Source: Microvirga sp. VF16
GTDB taxonomy: Bacteria > Pseudomonadota > Alphaproteobacteria > Rhizobiales > Beijerinckiaceae
Direction: 5' to 3'
NCBI RefSeq assembly: GCF_016864375.1
Contig: NZ_CP069354.1
Location: 1,736,001-1,800,000, forward strand
Length of the DNA stretch: 64,000 nt
Position numbers and translations under genes: made by a program. How positions within the stretch are numbered: the first letter of the stretch is position 1; each line of letters opens with the position of its first letter. The notes beneath the pieces are model-generated. The model was given only the letters and a program-made list of their open reading frames with translations. It was not told where the DNA came from and made no database searches. Shown one piece after another: positions 1 to 8,179 of the stretch.

Positions 1-199
1 TGGTGATGGCCTGCCGCAGCTCCACGCGGCCGTTCGTCCAGCCATAGCCGAGTTCCACATCGAGCACCTGGTTCTGCTGCTCGGGCGTCAGAAGCTCTCG
101 CAGGGAATAGGGATGCACGCCGCTGTCGGACAGGTTGTACTCAACCGTGTTCTCGTAGAGCGACTGAATGCGCTCGAGCGTGAACTCTTCGATCTTCAT
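1..199 (-). CDS. Aminotransferase class I/II, N-terminal part (runs off the window)
   Basis: Reading the minus strand from an ATG at 199 gives an open frame beginning MKIEEFTLERIQSLYENTVE that continues past base 1. About 66 residues are visible. It aligns nearly residue for residue with the start of the divergent aminotransferase at 382 (shared LxEN..E.NL..SGVHP and LGYGWT.GR.ELR), so it is read as the N-terminus of a PLP-dependent fold-type I aminotransferase. The PLP lysine lies outside the window. The two genes are divergent paralogues that share the 200-381 intergenic region, which suggests co-regulation and related substrates. Substrate unknown. Confidence 0.8.
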   Translation of the reverse strand, partial: MKIEEFTLERIQSLYENTVEYNLSDSGVHPYSLRELLTPEQQNQVLDVELGYGWTNGRVELRQAIT

Positions 200-251
200 G
201 GCAATCCCCGCGCTGCGAAAAGCAAGTCACAGGGTCTGTAGCACCAAGAAA

Positions 252-277
252 TTGGACTTCATAGTCCAAATTGGACT
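252..277. promoter_or_regulatory. Three TTGGACT half-sites (candidate operator) between divergent aminotransferases
   Basis: TTGGACT (252-258) is followed after 4 nt by its inverse AGTCCAA (263-269), and after one more base by TTGGACT again (271-277). Two overlapping inverted repeats result, and the two direct copies start 19 nt apart. The array lies between the divergent starts at 199 and 382, as expected for a regulator controlling both genes. The regulator family cannot be told from the sequence. Confidence 0.5.
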
Positions 278-381
278 TGACGGTTTAATTGTCGCGCTGC
301 CATGGTCCGATCCGCCGGGTGCCACAATGGTGGCTCGGTGCAACTGGCCACATCTACCCCATTCCCGATTGGAGCCTTTGG

Positions 382-1494
382 GTGCAGTTCGATACATTCC
401 TGATGGAGCGGAACCAGACGCTGTTCGAGAACGGCGTCGAGATCAATCTCACCGAGAGCGGGGTTCATCCCTGCTCCATCGAGGAAATCTTGCCTGCCGA
501 TCAGGCTCAGGCCCTGCTGCGCCTGCCGCTCGGCTATGGATGGACGGATGGGCGCCCGGATCTCAGGGCCGGTATTGCGAGCTGGTATCCTGGGGCTTCT
601 GCCTCCAACGTGCTGGTGACGAACGGTTCGTCGGAGGCGACGATGATCACGCTGATGGCGATGATCGACCCCGGCGACAAGGTGCTCTTCGCCGTTCCCA
701 ACTTCATGCAGGTGGACGGGCTCGGACGCGCGCTCGGCATGAACATCCAGCGTCTTCCGTTGCTCGCCGATCAGGGCTGGCAGGTCGATCCGGTTACTCT
801 CAAGAAAGCACTGGACGGCGTAAAGCTGATCGCGGTTACCAATCCCGGCAATCCGACCGGCGCCGTCCTGTCGCGCCGGAGCCGCGAGGCTCTGCTGGAG
901 GCAGCAGAGAAGCTAGGTGCCTGGCTTCTGGTCGACGAGATCTATCGTGGCGGCGAGATCGACGGGGCGGAGACAGGGACGTTCTACGGCGATTACTCCC
1001 GTGTCATCATCACCAGCAGCCTGTCGAAATCCTTCGCCTGCCCAGGACTGCGTCTCGGCTGGATCGTCGGGCCTGAAGAGGTGGTGGCCGAAGCAGCCAA
1101 GCGGCAGGATTACACGACCATCGGCAGTGGAATTTTGAGCCAGATCCTCGGCGCCGCCGTCATGGAGCCGCAAAATCGCGAGCGCATCCTGGCACGCGGG
1201 CGAACCCTGCTGCGCGAGAATGCCGATATCGTCGAGCGCTGGGTCGAGAAGCGAAACCGCTGGTCCTGGCAGCGCCCGGCCGCCGGCGGCATGGCGTTTC
1301 TTCATTACGATTTCGACATGCCTTCGGAAGAACTGTCGAACAAGCTGCGGGAAGAGGAAAGCGTCTTCGTGGTCGCCGGAAGCTGGTTCGGAATCGAGAG
1401 CCATATCCGCATCGGCATCGGCGTGAAGACCGAGCACCTGGAGGAGGGGCTGGCTCGCCTGGATGCATTCCTCTCCCGGCGTGGCTTAGCGTAG
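382..1494 (+). CDS. PLP-dependent aminotransferase class I/II
   Basis: A 370-residue fold-type I aminotransferase. Visible motifs are NPGNPTG near residue 154, VDEIYRG near 184 and the PLP-lysine region SSLSKSF with Lys near 216, followed by PGLRLGW. The start is set at GTG 382 for two reasons: TGGAG at 370-374 gives a well-placed ribosome site, and translation from there (MQFDTFLMERNQTLFEN) matches the N-terminus of the divergent paralogue. An in-frame start at 289 would add an unsupported tail over the intergenic region. The gene begins an apparent operon with an M20 peptidase, an EutB-like lyase and an ornithine-cyclodeaminase-like gene, pointing to catabolism of an amino-acid-like compound. 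Substrate not predictable. Confidence 0.9.
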   Translation: MQFDTFLMERNQTLFENGVEINLTESGVHPCSIEEILPADQAQALLRLPLGYGWTDGRPDLRAGIASWYPGASASNVLVTNGSSEATMITLMAMIDPGDKVLFAVPNFMQVDGLGRALGMNIQRLPLLADQGWQVDPVTLKKALDGVKLIAVTNPGNPTGAVLSRRSREALLEAAEKLGAWLLVDEIYRGGEIDGAETGTFYGDYSRVIITSSLSKSFACPGLRLGWIVGPEEVVAEAAKRQDYTTIGSGILSQILGAAVMEPQNRERILARGRTLLRENADIVERWVEKRNRWSWQRPAAGGMAFLHYDFDMPSEELSNKLREEESVFVVAGSWFGIESHIRIGIGVKTEHLEEGLARLDAFLSRRGLA

Positions 1495-1506
1495 AGAGCA
1501 TACGCG

Positions 1507-2904
1507 ATGTTGCCGAACGAGCATGTGGTGCGAGCAAGAGAGGATCTCCGGCGCCTCGTCGGCATTCCATCGGTGAGTGCACGAGGAGAATTCCTTTCTG
1601 AATGCGCCGAGGCCGCTCGCGATCTCCTCGGCGGCGCCGGATTCCGAACCGAGATTCACCCCGGTGATATTGGTCACTTCGTCGTTGGAGAAATCGGCGA
1701 GGGTCCGCTGACCGTCATGGTGTACAACCATTACGACGTTCAGCCTGAGGATCCGGTTTCATTGTGGCACAGTCCGCCATTCGAAATGACCGAGCGCGAT
1801 GGGCGCTGGTATGGACGCGGCGTTGCGGATGACAAGGGTGAGTTCATCAGCCGACTTGAAGGCTGGCGCCTTTTCCGGGAGCGGCATCCAGGACCTTTGC
1901 CCTTCAGAGTCATCTGGCTCGTCGATGGTGAGGAGGAAATCGGAAGTCCTTCCCTCGAAGCGTTTCTCAAAACGCGCTTTCCGGGCGAAAAGGTCGATGT
2001 CTGCTGGTGGGAATCTGGCGAGATCGACTCGAGTGGTCGTCCCGTCGTCCTGTGCGGCTTCAAGGGTGTCATGGCCGTCGAGCTACGCTGCAGGACGGCC
2101 AAGGCCGACCTGCATTCGAGCCTCGGCGCGGTTTTCGACAACCCGCTGTGGCGGCTTTCCGCCGCAACGGCTTCCCTGCGCGACAGATCGGGCCGCATTC
2201 TGATCGATGGCTTCTACGATGCCATCCGGCAGCCGACGCAGGAGGATCGGGATCTCGTGACCAAACCTCCCTTTCCGTTCGGCAGCCTGGTCGAGGCAAC
2301 GGGCGGACAGCAGGTTCTGGATGGCATCGACGAAGCGAACTTCTATCGGGCGATGAATTTCGAACCGTGCATGAACGTCAACGGTTTCGCTGGCGGCTAT
2401 GCGGGGGAGGGGGCCAAGACTGTGCTGCCGGCCGAAGGCTCCGTCAAAATCGATTTCCGGCTCGTTCCCGATCAGGATCCGCAGCATGTCGTGAGCCTCC
2501 TTCGCGCCCATCTCGATCGACACGGCTTCGAAGACATCGAACTCATTGTTCACGATGCCAACGTGAAGCCGGTCCGCTCGTCGACGGATCATTGGTTCAT
2601 CCAGGATGCGAAAGAGATTCTGGAGAAGCATTTCGAGCGTCCCGTCATCGTGCAGCCGAGTTCACCGGCCTCCGGTACCGCCCATCCCTTCGTCGAGCAA
2701 CTCGGGGCGAGCATCGTCGGTATCGGCATCACCCATCATGGTGCCATGCTCCATTCGCCGAATGAAAACATCATCATCGAGCAGTTCGAGACGATGATCG
2801 AATGTTCTGCCGCGCTCTTCGACAGGTTTGCGGAGCGAGCGGCCGCATTGAGGACGAAGACTAACCTGGAGTCCGCCTATCCCGCAGACGGAGTGACACC
2901 ATGA
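1507..2904 (+). CDS. M20 family metallopeptidase / amidohydrolase
   Basis: A 465-residue di-zinc hydrolase of the M20/M25/M40 family. Metal ligands are visible in NHYDVQ (His near 75), GVADDKGE (bridging Asp near 108), the DGEEEIGS acidic cluster (near 142-146) and a C-terminal HHGAMLHSPNE segment. The family cleaves dipeptides or N-acyl/N-carbamoyl amino acids in the cytoplasm; no signal peptide is seen. It lies 12 nt after the aminotransferase and its stop overlaps the next start (ATGA), so it is translationally coupled to the EutB-like gene. In context it probably releases an amino acid that the neighbouring PLP enzymes process. Exact substrate unknown. Confidence 0.88.
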   Translation: MLPNEHVVRAREDLRRLVGIPSVSARGEFLSECAEAARDLLGGAGFRTEIHPGDIGHFVVGEIGEGPLTVMVYNHYDVQPEDPVSLWHSPPFEMTERDGRWYGRGVADDKGEFISRLEGWRLFRERHPGPLPFRVIWLVDGEEEIGSPSLEAFLKTRFPGEKVDVCWWESGEIDSSGRPVVLCGFKGVMAVELRCRTAKADLHSSLGAVFDNPLWRLSAATASLRDRSGRILIDGFYDAIRQPTQEDRDLVTKPPFPFGSLVEATGGQQVLDGIDEANFYRAMNFEPCMNVNGFAGGYAGEGAKTVLPAEGSVKIDFRLVPDQDPQHVVSLLRAHLDRHGFEDIELIVHDANVKPVRSSTDHWFIQDAKEILEKHFERPVIVQPSSPASGTAHPFVEQLGASIVGIGITHHGAMLHSPNENIIIEQFETMIECSAALFDRFAERAAALRTKTNLESAYPADGVTP

Positions 2905-3863
2905 ACAACACCGTTCTCGAATCCGCCGCACGGTCGGTCCAGGCGCGTCGGCGCATCCGCCCGCATGTCTTCGAGACCCCTCTGCTGCCATCTCGTCAGA
3001 TCGGCCGTGACACAGAATCCTCCGTTTTCTTCAAGGCCGAGAACTTTCAGCTCACGGGTTCCTTCAAGATCCGGGGCGCTGCGAGCAAGATGACGTCGCT
3101 CGGGCTCGACCGGAGAGTCATCACGGCATCGTCCGGCAATCATGGCATCGCATCGGCCCAAGCTGCGAGCTCCATCGGTCAGGCCTTGACCGTTGTGCTG
3201 CCGGAGAATGTTGCCCGGGCCAAGCTCGAACGGATCCGTTCCTTCAATGTGGATGTGATCCTGCACGGCGCCGAGAGCGGTTTGGCAGAAGTTTACGCGC
3301 AGCAGGAGGCAGTCTCACACGGCTTGGCTTATGTCTCCCCCTATAACGATCCCGAGATCGTTGCCGGGCAGGGAACGATAGGCCTGGAATTGCTCGAACA
3401 GGCCGAGAGCATTGACAATATCTTCGTTGCCATGGGAGGCGGCGGTCTGATCGGCGGCATCGGCTCCGTGCTCAAGAGCTTCAGCCCGCACACGCGGATT
3501 TACGGTGTGGCGGCCCAGAATTCGGCCGCTCTCGCTGCATCCATGGCAGCAGGACGTGTGGTCGAGACCGGGCATCTCGATACGCTGGCCGACGGCGTTG
3601 CCGGGGGTATGGACGATGACAGCATCACGCTGCCGCTCGCGCTCTCCGTCATCGACGAGGTCGTCACATGCACGGAGGCCGAGATTGTTGACGCTCTCAA
3701 GGATCTCGCCTTCAAGGAGAACCAGATCGTCGAGGGCGCGGCCGCACTTGCTCTCGCCGGCTTTCTCAAAGTTGCCGAACATTGCAAAGGGCAGACGAAC
3801 GTCGTCGTGCTCTGCGGCGCCAATTTCGACCGCGACAAGATCTTCTCTATTTTGAACGGCTAG
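2901..3863 (+). CDS. PLP-dependent threonine dehydratase-like enzyme (EutB-like)
   Basis: A 320-residue fold-type II PLP enzyme. SFKIRGA supplies the PLP lysine (near residue 56), SSGNHG follows near 76-81, and the phosphate-binding glycine loop GGGGLIGG lies near 180. The length matches the short serine/threonine ammonia-lyase/racemase group without a regulatory ACT domain, which includes EutB of ectoine clusters. It overlaps the M20 stop by 4 nt and is followed closely by an ornithine-cyclodeaminase-like gene, the same EutB/EutC pairing seen in (hydroxy)ectoine utilisation. The other ectoine genes (M24 hydrolase, AstE-like deacetylase) are not in this window, so an ectoine role is not claimed. 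Confidence 0.85.
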   Translation: MNNTVLESAARSVQARRRIRPHVFETPLLPSRQIGRDTESSVFFKAENFQLTGSFKIRGAASKMTSLGLDRRVITASSGNHGIASAQAASSIGQALTVVLPENVARAKLERIRSFNVDVILHGAESGLAEVYAQQEAVSHGLAYVSPYNDPEIVAGQGTIGLELLEQAESIDNIFVAMGGGGLIGGIGSVLKSFSPHTRIYGVAAQNSAALAASMAAGRVVETGHLDTLADGVAGGMDDDSITLPLALSVIDEVVTCTEAEIVDALKDLAFKENQIVEGAAALALAGFLKVAEHCKGQTNVVVLCGANFDRDKIFSILNG

Positions 3864-3867
3864 GATC

Positions 3868-4835
3868 ATGAGCGTGATGGCGGCTGCATCTCCGATTGCT
3901 TTTCTCGATCTTCTGCAGATCGAGGAACGACTCGAAGGTCTCGATCTGGTCGGTCTGATGGAGGGCGCGTTCGCCGCCTTCTCCCGTGGCGAAGCGGTGT
4001 TCCGGTGCCCGGTGAGCTGCTCCTGACCGATCCGCGTGGCGAGGTGCACATCAAGTATGGATATCTGACGAGCGGCGACACCTATGTGATCAAGATCGCC
4101 TCCGGATTCTGGAACAATCCAGCAAGAGGCCTCAGCAGCAGCGACGGCCTGCTTCTCGTCTTCAAGAGGGAAACGGGCGAACTGGCCGCAGTGCTCAATG
4201 ATCGCGGGCGACTGACGGATCTGCGCACGGCTGCAGCCGGCGCAGTCGCCGCAAAACATCTTGCGCCTGAGAGAGTTGACGCGATCGGTGTCCTCGGCTG
4301 CGGCATCCAGGCGGAACTGCAGGTGCAACTGCTGCAATCCGTTCGTCCCTGCCGCAGCATCGTGGTCTGGGGCCGCAATGTCGAGCGAGCATCGGCCTAT
4401 GCGGGACGGATGCGGGACAAGGATTTTTCCGTCGAGATCGTGTCATCGCCGTCAGAGGTTGCGTCTCGCTGCCGTCTGATCGTCACCGCAACAGCCAGCC
4501 CATCACCGCTCCTCCAATGGCGTGACATTCGGCCCGGCACCCATATCACGGCCATTGGCGCCGACAGCGCGGATAAGCAGGAGTTGGACGCGGCCATCAT
4601 TCGCAACGCCGACGTTGTTGTGACAGACAGCAGGCACCAGGCCCAATCACGCGGGGAACTGGGGCACGCCTGCGGCACTGACATCTCTGCCATGAGCAAG
4701 GTTGTCGAGATCGGCGAGATCGTTATGGGAACGGCGAAAGGGCGTGTGAGGGCAGGCCAGATTACCGTTTCAACCTTCTCGGGGTTGGCCGTTCAGGATA
4801 TCGCGATGGCGTCGGCCATTCTGAAGGGTTCATAA
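3868..4835 (+). pseudogene. Ornithine cyclodeaminase/mu-crystallin family (EutC-like), frameshifted
   Basis: Translation from ATG 3868 gives a family-like N-terminus (AFLDLLQIEERL...FAAFSRGEAV) but meets a stop near 4030. The rest of the protein (PVPGELLLTDPRGEVHIKYG onward) continues in another frame from about 3999 to 4835. Restoring one base near 3999-4000 rejoins the halves into about 322 residues, the normal family length. The downstream part keeps the NAD(P)-binding IGVLGCGIQAE motif. No slippery heptamer is visible, so this is a recent mutation or an assembly error rather than obvious programmed shifting. A truncated protein from GTG 4005 (276 residues) is possible but would lack the conserved N-terminal region. 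Last gene of the aminotransferase operon. Confidence 0.8.
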
Positions 4836-4850
4836 GGCCGATATTCCTGA

Positions 4851-5456
4851 TCAGCCTGCCCGCTCGATGCGGCCGAGCAGAGCATCGATATCCGCGATTT
4901 TCTTGAGGCGGCGCTTGCATTGCCGGTCGAGATACCAGGCTCTGCAGATGCTCAGACCAAGAAAGGGCAGGGCCCAAAGGATGCTGACTGCATCCAGGAG
5001 AACGAGACCCAGAAATGCGAAGGAGAGGACCCAGGTTTCTATCCGTCCGAAACCTTCCGTCATTTCGTTCTTCACGAGCAATTGCTGCCGTTCTATCAAG
5101 AGATGGCCTCTGGCATGGTCGAGCCTGGACCTTTGTGCCATGGAGGGCAGAGCACCGCGCAGGGTTTCAAGAGAGCCCTTGATATCGCTCAGGCGCGATG
5201 TTCTTTCCGACGTATCAGGTTCCCGCGCAGTCGGGGTGAAAGCGGCAGCGATGCGGCGGTAGAGTGCCACGAGCGCAGGCGGCTGGTTGTCCTGTTCGGT
5301 CTGGAAATCGCTGGGTTGAAAGCTGTCCGTGATGCGGTTGCGGACCTGGACGACGATGGTGTCGGGCTTCCCGTCACGGCTGGTCCGCTGAAAGGAATTC
5401 GCAACGTGCTTGGCGATCGCCATTTCGACCGCAGCCTCGGCCCTGTCCATCGACAT
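4851..5456 (-). CDS. Hypothetical protein with C-terminal membrane hairpin
   Basis: About 201 residues, family not recognised. The N-terminal two thirds are charged and helical (VANSFQRTS...; RRIAAAFTPTARE; SRLSDIKGSLETLRG). Around residues 140-175 there is a hydrophobic stretch (WVLSFAFLGLVLLDAVSILW, then ALPFLGLSICRAWYL), consistent with two closely spaced membrane helices. A basic tail (CKRRLKKIADIDALLGRIE) follows. ATG 5456 is preferred over TTG 5459 because AGGAAG lies at a suitable distance. It converges with the frameshifted gene and stands alone. Function unknown. Confidence 0.55.
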   Translation of the reverse strand: MSMDRAEAAVEMAIAKHVANSFQRTSRDGKPDTIVVQVRNRITDSFQPSDFQTEQDNQPPALVALYRRIAAAFTPTAREPDTSERTSRLSDIKGSLETLRGALPSMAQRSRLDHARGHLLIERQQLLVKNEMTEGFGRIETWVLSFAFLGLVLLDAVSILWALPFLGLSICRAWYLDRQCKRRLKKIADIDALLGRIERAG

Positions 5457-5601
5457 CAACAGCTTCCTTCGCCTCTGGTGCTTCGGTTGCGAATGGGCCG
5501 TGTGGATGAACCGAAATGCTCAGGCCGAAACGTCCGGCAGCTCCAATGTGGCAGTTCCCTCAAGGTGAAGGAGCATGGTTAACGGGTGGTTAATGATGGG
5601 G

Positions 5602-5625
5602 CCACTTTTCCGCACGATGCGCTAG
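5602..5625. repeat. Dispersed repeat half-element (CCACTTTTCCGCACGATGCGCT)
   Basis: The segment ccacttttccgcacgatgcg-ctag resembles 13276-13300, where it forms the right arm of an imperfect inverted repeat. It lies in the 5457-5665 gap between two hypothetical genes, which otherwise shows nothing. The motif resembles intergenic palindromes common in Rhizobiales genomes. Confidence 0.45.
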
Positions 5626-5665
5626 GGAAATTGTCTGTCGCTTCGGCGCATGTCTCGATCACTTC

Positions 5666-6274
5666 TCAGCGCTGATCGTCCGGAAGCATGGCGGCGAGAT
5701 CCTGGAGGAACTTGATGGAAGCGGGCGGGCGCCCCTCCTGTTCGGCGATCTTGATGATGTTGTTCAGGATATGGGCGATCTCGCTCAGCTTGGCGACGCG
5801 GCCGGCCGAAAGGACATGGAAGAAGGTCGAGAAGGCGACGGCGATGGCCTGATCGTGTTCCTCGAGCCGGCGGCACTGCTCCTTGAGAGCCTTGATGTCT
5901 CTCTCCTGGGCCGAAACGATCTCCACCAGGGTCAGCATCTGTTCGGCGAGAGTATCTACGGAGGCGTTCATGTCGTTCGGACGTCCCAAATCTTCAATGC
6001 TTGAGGGCGCAAGGGGCTGAAAGTCTTCGGCAACATGGCGTCGGAGCGACTTGCTGACGGAGAGCAGCGCGGATGAAAGGCGATCCGATTCGTCCAAATG
6101 AACGTCGGCATTCGCGGAAGGCGGTTGACCAGGCGCAGCCTCCGACTCATCCGCGACAATCTTAGGCAGACCCGCTGCGCGGGTGAGTTTGGCCACTATC
6201 TGCCGCAAGAAGCGACGCAACTTCACCTGAACATCGGCAATCACGTTTCCACGTCTGCTCCCAACAGCATGCAC
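5666..6274 (-). CDS. Hypothetical coiled-coil protein
   Basis: About 202 residues, no family recognised. A basic N-terminus (VKLRRFLRQIVAKLTRAAGL) leads into a low-complexity acidic linker. A long heptad-like region follows (residues about 110-150, SVDTLAEQMLTLVEIVSAQE and DIKALKEQCRRLEEHD), then a helical C-terminus ending in KFLQDLAAMLPDDQR. No signal peptide or membrane segment is seen. The start is uncertain: GTG 6274 gives the full frame, and GTG 6244 would also fit. It lies downstream of serA on the same strand, 86 nt away, and may or may not be co-transcribed. Confidence 0.5.
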   Translation of the reverse strand: MHAVGSRRGNVIADVQVKLRRFLRQIVAKLTRAAGLPKIVADESEAAPGQPPSANADVHLDESDRLSSALLSVSKSLRRHVAEDFQPLAPSSIEDLGRPNDMNASVDTLAEQMLTLVEIVSAQERDIKALKEQCRRLEEHDQAIAVAFSTFFHVLSAGRVAKLSEIAHILNNIIKIAEQEGRPPASIKFLQDLAAMLPDDQR

Positions 6275-6360
6275 TCATATCCCTCGGAGAGGAGAGTATC
6301 CGACGGTACCATGACTTCCGTGCAAATGCTTCAGGAAGCTCCTTAGGGGAATGACACAGG

Positions 6361-7608
6361 TTATCCCCTTGCATAGAGCAGCCGTGCTCGAATGGTTCCG
6401 TCCAGGGTGCGGATCTCATCGAGGGTCTCCCGGCTTTGCTCGGGCAGACCTTCCGCCTCGATCACGACATAGCCGATCTCGCCATCCGTCTGCAGGTGCT
6501 GACCGGTGATGTTGAGGCCGCGCTGAGAGAAGGCATTGTTGAGGCGCCCGAGAATGCCGGGCACGTTCCGATGCACATGGATATAGCGTGTACCGGTAGG
6601 GCGCGACGGGAGCTGCACTTGCGGAAAGTTGACGGCGCCGATCGTCGTGCCGACGTCGGAATACTCGACGAGTTTCTTTGCGACCTCCGCGCCGATGCGC
6701 TCCTGCGCTTCCTCCGTCGATCCGCCGATATGCGGTGTCAGGATAACATTGTCGAGCCCTTGCAACGGCGTGACGAACGGTTCCTTGTTCGAGGCGGGCT
6801 CCACAGGGAACACGTCCACAGCGGTGCCACGTAAGTGGCCATTTTTCAGAGCCTCCGCGAGCGCCTCGAGATCGACCACCGTGCCCCGGCTGTTGTTGAT
6901 GAGATAAGCGCCCTTTTTCATCGCCGCGATCTCAGCCTTACCGATCATGCCGTGCGTGGCCGGCGTCTCGGGAACATGGAGGCTCACCACATCACTCTGG
7001 TTCAACAGGGCATGCAGGCTGTCGGCAGGCTCCGTATTGCCGTGCCGAAGCTTGTCGGTCTGGTCGAAGAAGATGACCCGCATGCCCATGGCCTCGGCCA
7101 GGTACGAGAGTTGCGAGCCGATATTGCCGTAGCCGACAATGCCGAGCGTCTTGCCCCGCACCTCATGGCTGTCGGCGGCCGATTTGTCCCATTGTCCTGT
7201 ATGGGCAGCCGTGGACTTGGGAAAAGTGCGCCGCAGCAGCATGACGATCTCGCCGATCACGAGTTCGGCAACGCTTCGGGTATTGGAGAAGGGGGCGTTG
7301 AAGACCGGAATGCCTGCATGCCGGGCGGCTTCCAGGTCGACTTGGTTCGTGCCGACGCTGAAGCAGCCGACGGCGATCAGCCTGTTCGCGGCTTCCAGAA
7401 CCTTGGCCGTCAGCTGCGTGCGCGAGCGAATGCCCAGCAGATGGATACCCTGCAACGCTTCGATCAGCTGATCCTCATCGAGGGCAGCCTTGAGATAGGT
7501 CAGGTTCGTGTAACCGGCGCCTCTGATCAGTTCGACAGCGCTGTCGTTCACTCCTTCGAGCAAAAGAACGCGGATCTTGTCTTTCTGCAGAGAGAACATC
7601 TCGGACAT
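6361..7608 (-). CDS. serA: D-3-phosphoglycerate dehydrogenase
   Basis: Catalyses the first step of the phosphorylated serine pathway, oxidation of 3-phosphoglycerate to 3-phosphohydroxypyruvate with NAD. The 415-residue protein is the E. coli-like short form. It has an N-terminal substrate domain, an NAD-binding GIVGYGNIGSQ motif near residue 157, catalytic Arg in NNSRGTVVDLEAL, catalytic His in TPHIGGSTEEAQ, and a C-terminal ACT domain (RYIHVHRNVPGILGRLNNAF...) that normally binds serine for feedback inhibition. ATG 7608 is chosen because CGGAG sits 6 nt upstream; the frame extends another 24 codons upstream but without a better start. serC and serB are not adjacent. A hairpin-rich region lies upstream. 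Confidence 0.95.
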   Translation of the reverse strand: MSEMFSLQKDKIRVLLLEGVNDSAVELIRGAGYTNLTYLKAALDEDQLIEALQGIHLLGIRSRTQLTAKVLEAANRLIAVGCFSVGTNQVDLEAARHAGIPVFNAPFSNTRSVAELVIGEIVMLLRRTFPKSTAAHTGQWDKSAADSHEVRGKTLGIVGYGNIGSQLSYLAEAMGMRVIFFDQTDKLRHGNTEPADSLHALLNQSDVVSLHVPETPATHGMIGKAEIAAMKKGAYLINNSRGTVVDLEALAEALKNGHLRGTAVDVFPVEPASNKEPFVTPLQGLDNVILTPHIGGSTEEAQERIGAEVAKKLVEYSDVGTTIGAVNFPQVQLPSRPTGTRYIHVHRNVPGILGRLNNAFSQRGLNITGQHLQTDGEIGYVVIEAEGLPEQSRETLDEIRTLDGTIRARLLYARG

Positions 7609-7673
7609 GTCGGCTCCGTTTGGCGTGCGCTGGCATGCCATACCGCGCGGGAGCGGTGGTGCAAGCCCCTTTT

Positions 7674-7743
7674 GGTGCATCGTGCCTATGTCCCGGAGGG
7701 GAGGGTGCCCTCGGGCGAGGGAGTCTCATACCTCCTATGCACC
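7674..7743 (-). ncRNA. Candidate structured leader element upstream of serA
   Basis: Nested complementary arms are visible: an outer stem of GGTGCAT (7674-7680) with ATGCACC (7737-7743), a middle stem of GGAGG with CCTCC, and an inner 5-bp CCCTC/GAGGG hairpin with a 4-nt loop. The 70-nt element lies 66-135 nt upstream of the serA ATG and would be transcribed in its leader. The architecture suggests a cis-regulatory RNA, but no known class was matched. An intergenic palindromic repeat is the main alternative. Confidence 0.35.
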
Positions 7744-7809
7744 GTCCCGCCCGGGTCGGTCTGGGATATGATGAGCCAATCCGGTTGCAGCGGCGACCGG
7801 TCAAGGAGG

Positions 7810-7843
7810 CGGGAGCCGTTGCCGGATGTACGCACGGCTCCCG
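7810..7843 (-). promoter_or_regulatory. Perfect 10-bp hairpin in the serA upstream region
   Basis: CGGGAGCCGT (7810-7819) and ACGGCTCCCG (7834-7843) are perfect complements around a 14-nt loop. It lies about 200 nt before serA and 67 nt upstream of the nested element at 7674-7743. No run of T follows in either direction, so it is not an obvious intrinsic terminator. Together with the nested element it could be an attenuation or processing structure. Confidence 0.4.
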
Positions 7844-8179
7844 TTCCATTTCTGAGCCGCAGCCATCGCGGTCGGCTCCATTATCGATCCTGCAGCGGGC
7901 GAGCCCCGGTCCCGGGGCGACATGCCACAGATGTCAAGCATTGCTTGGTATTCCATCAGGTTCCCCCTTCCATTGCAGCGAACTTGGCCGATCGGTTATC
8001 GTAGAATGCTGCCGAGGAGCGACATTCCACCGTTTCAGGGAGGACTGGCTGGTCTATGAATATTGTTGCGTCTCGCTTACTGATAGCCGCTGCTCGTCTG
8101 GCGCCGGTCAGATGCAATGTGCCGATGCGCACGAAAACGGGATTATCGGATTTTAGGCTTTTGAATAACGAGAGTGTGC

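Larger units (their letters stand above)
7609..8179. other. 571-nt non-coding region between divergent serA and the ligase-like gene
   Basis: No convincing gene is present. The serA-proximal half is GC-rich and holds two strong secondary-structure elements (7674-7743 and 7810-7843). The half nearest 8180 becomes AT-rich and probably carries the promoter of the O-antigen-ligase-like gene, but no clean -35/-10 pair was recognised. Confidence 0.6.

Noticed and set aside
2901..4835. Calling the EutB/EutC-like pair an ectoine utilisation locus
   Set aside because: The defining M24 hydrolase, AstE-like deacetylase and ectoine transporter genes are not present here.
7475..7849. Possible leader peptide or short gene before serA with AGGAGGT next to ATG
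   Set aside because: The AGGAGGT has no spacer before the ATG and the frame runs into serA out of phase; the sequence is better explained as part of the nested stem structure.
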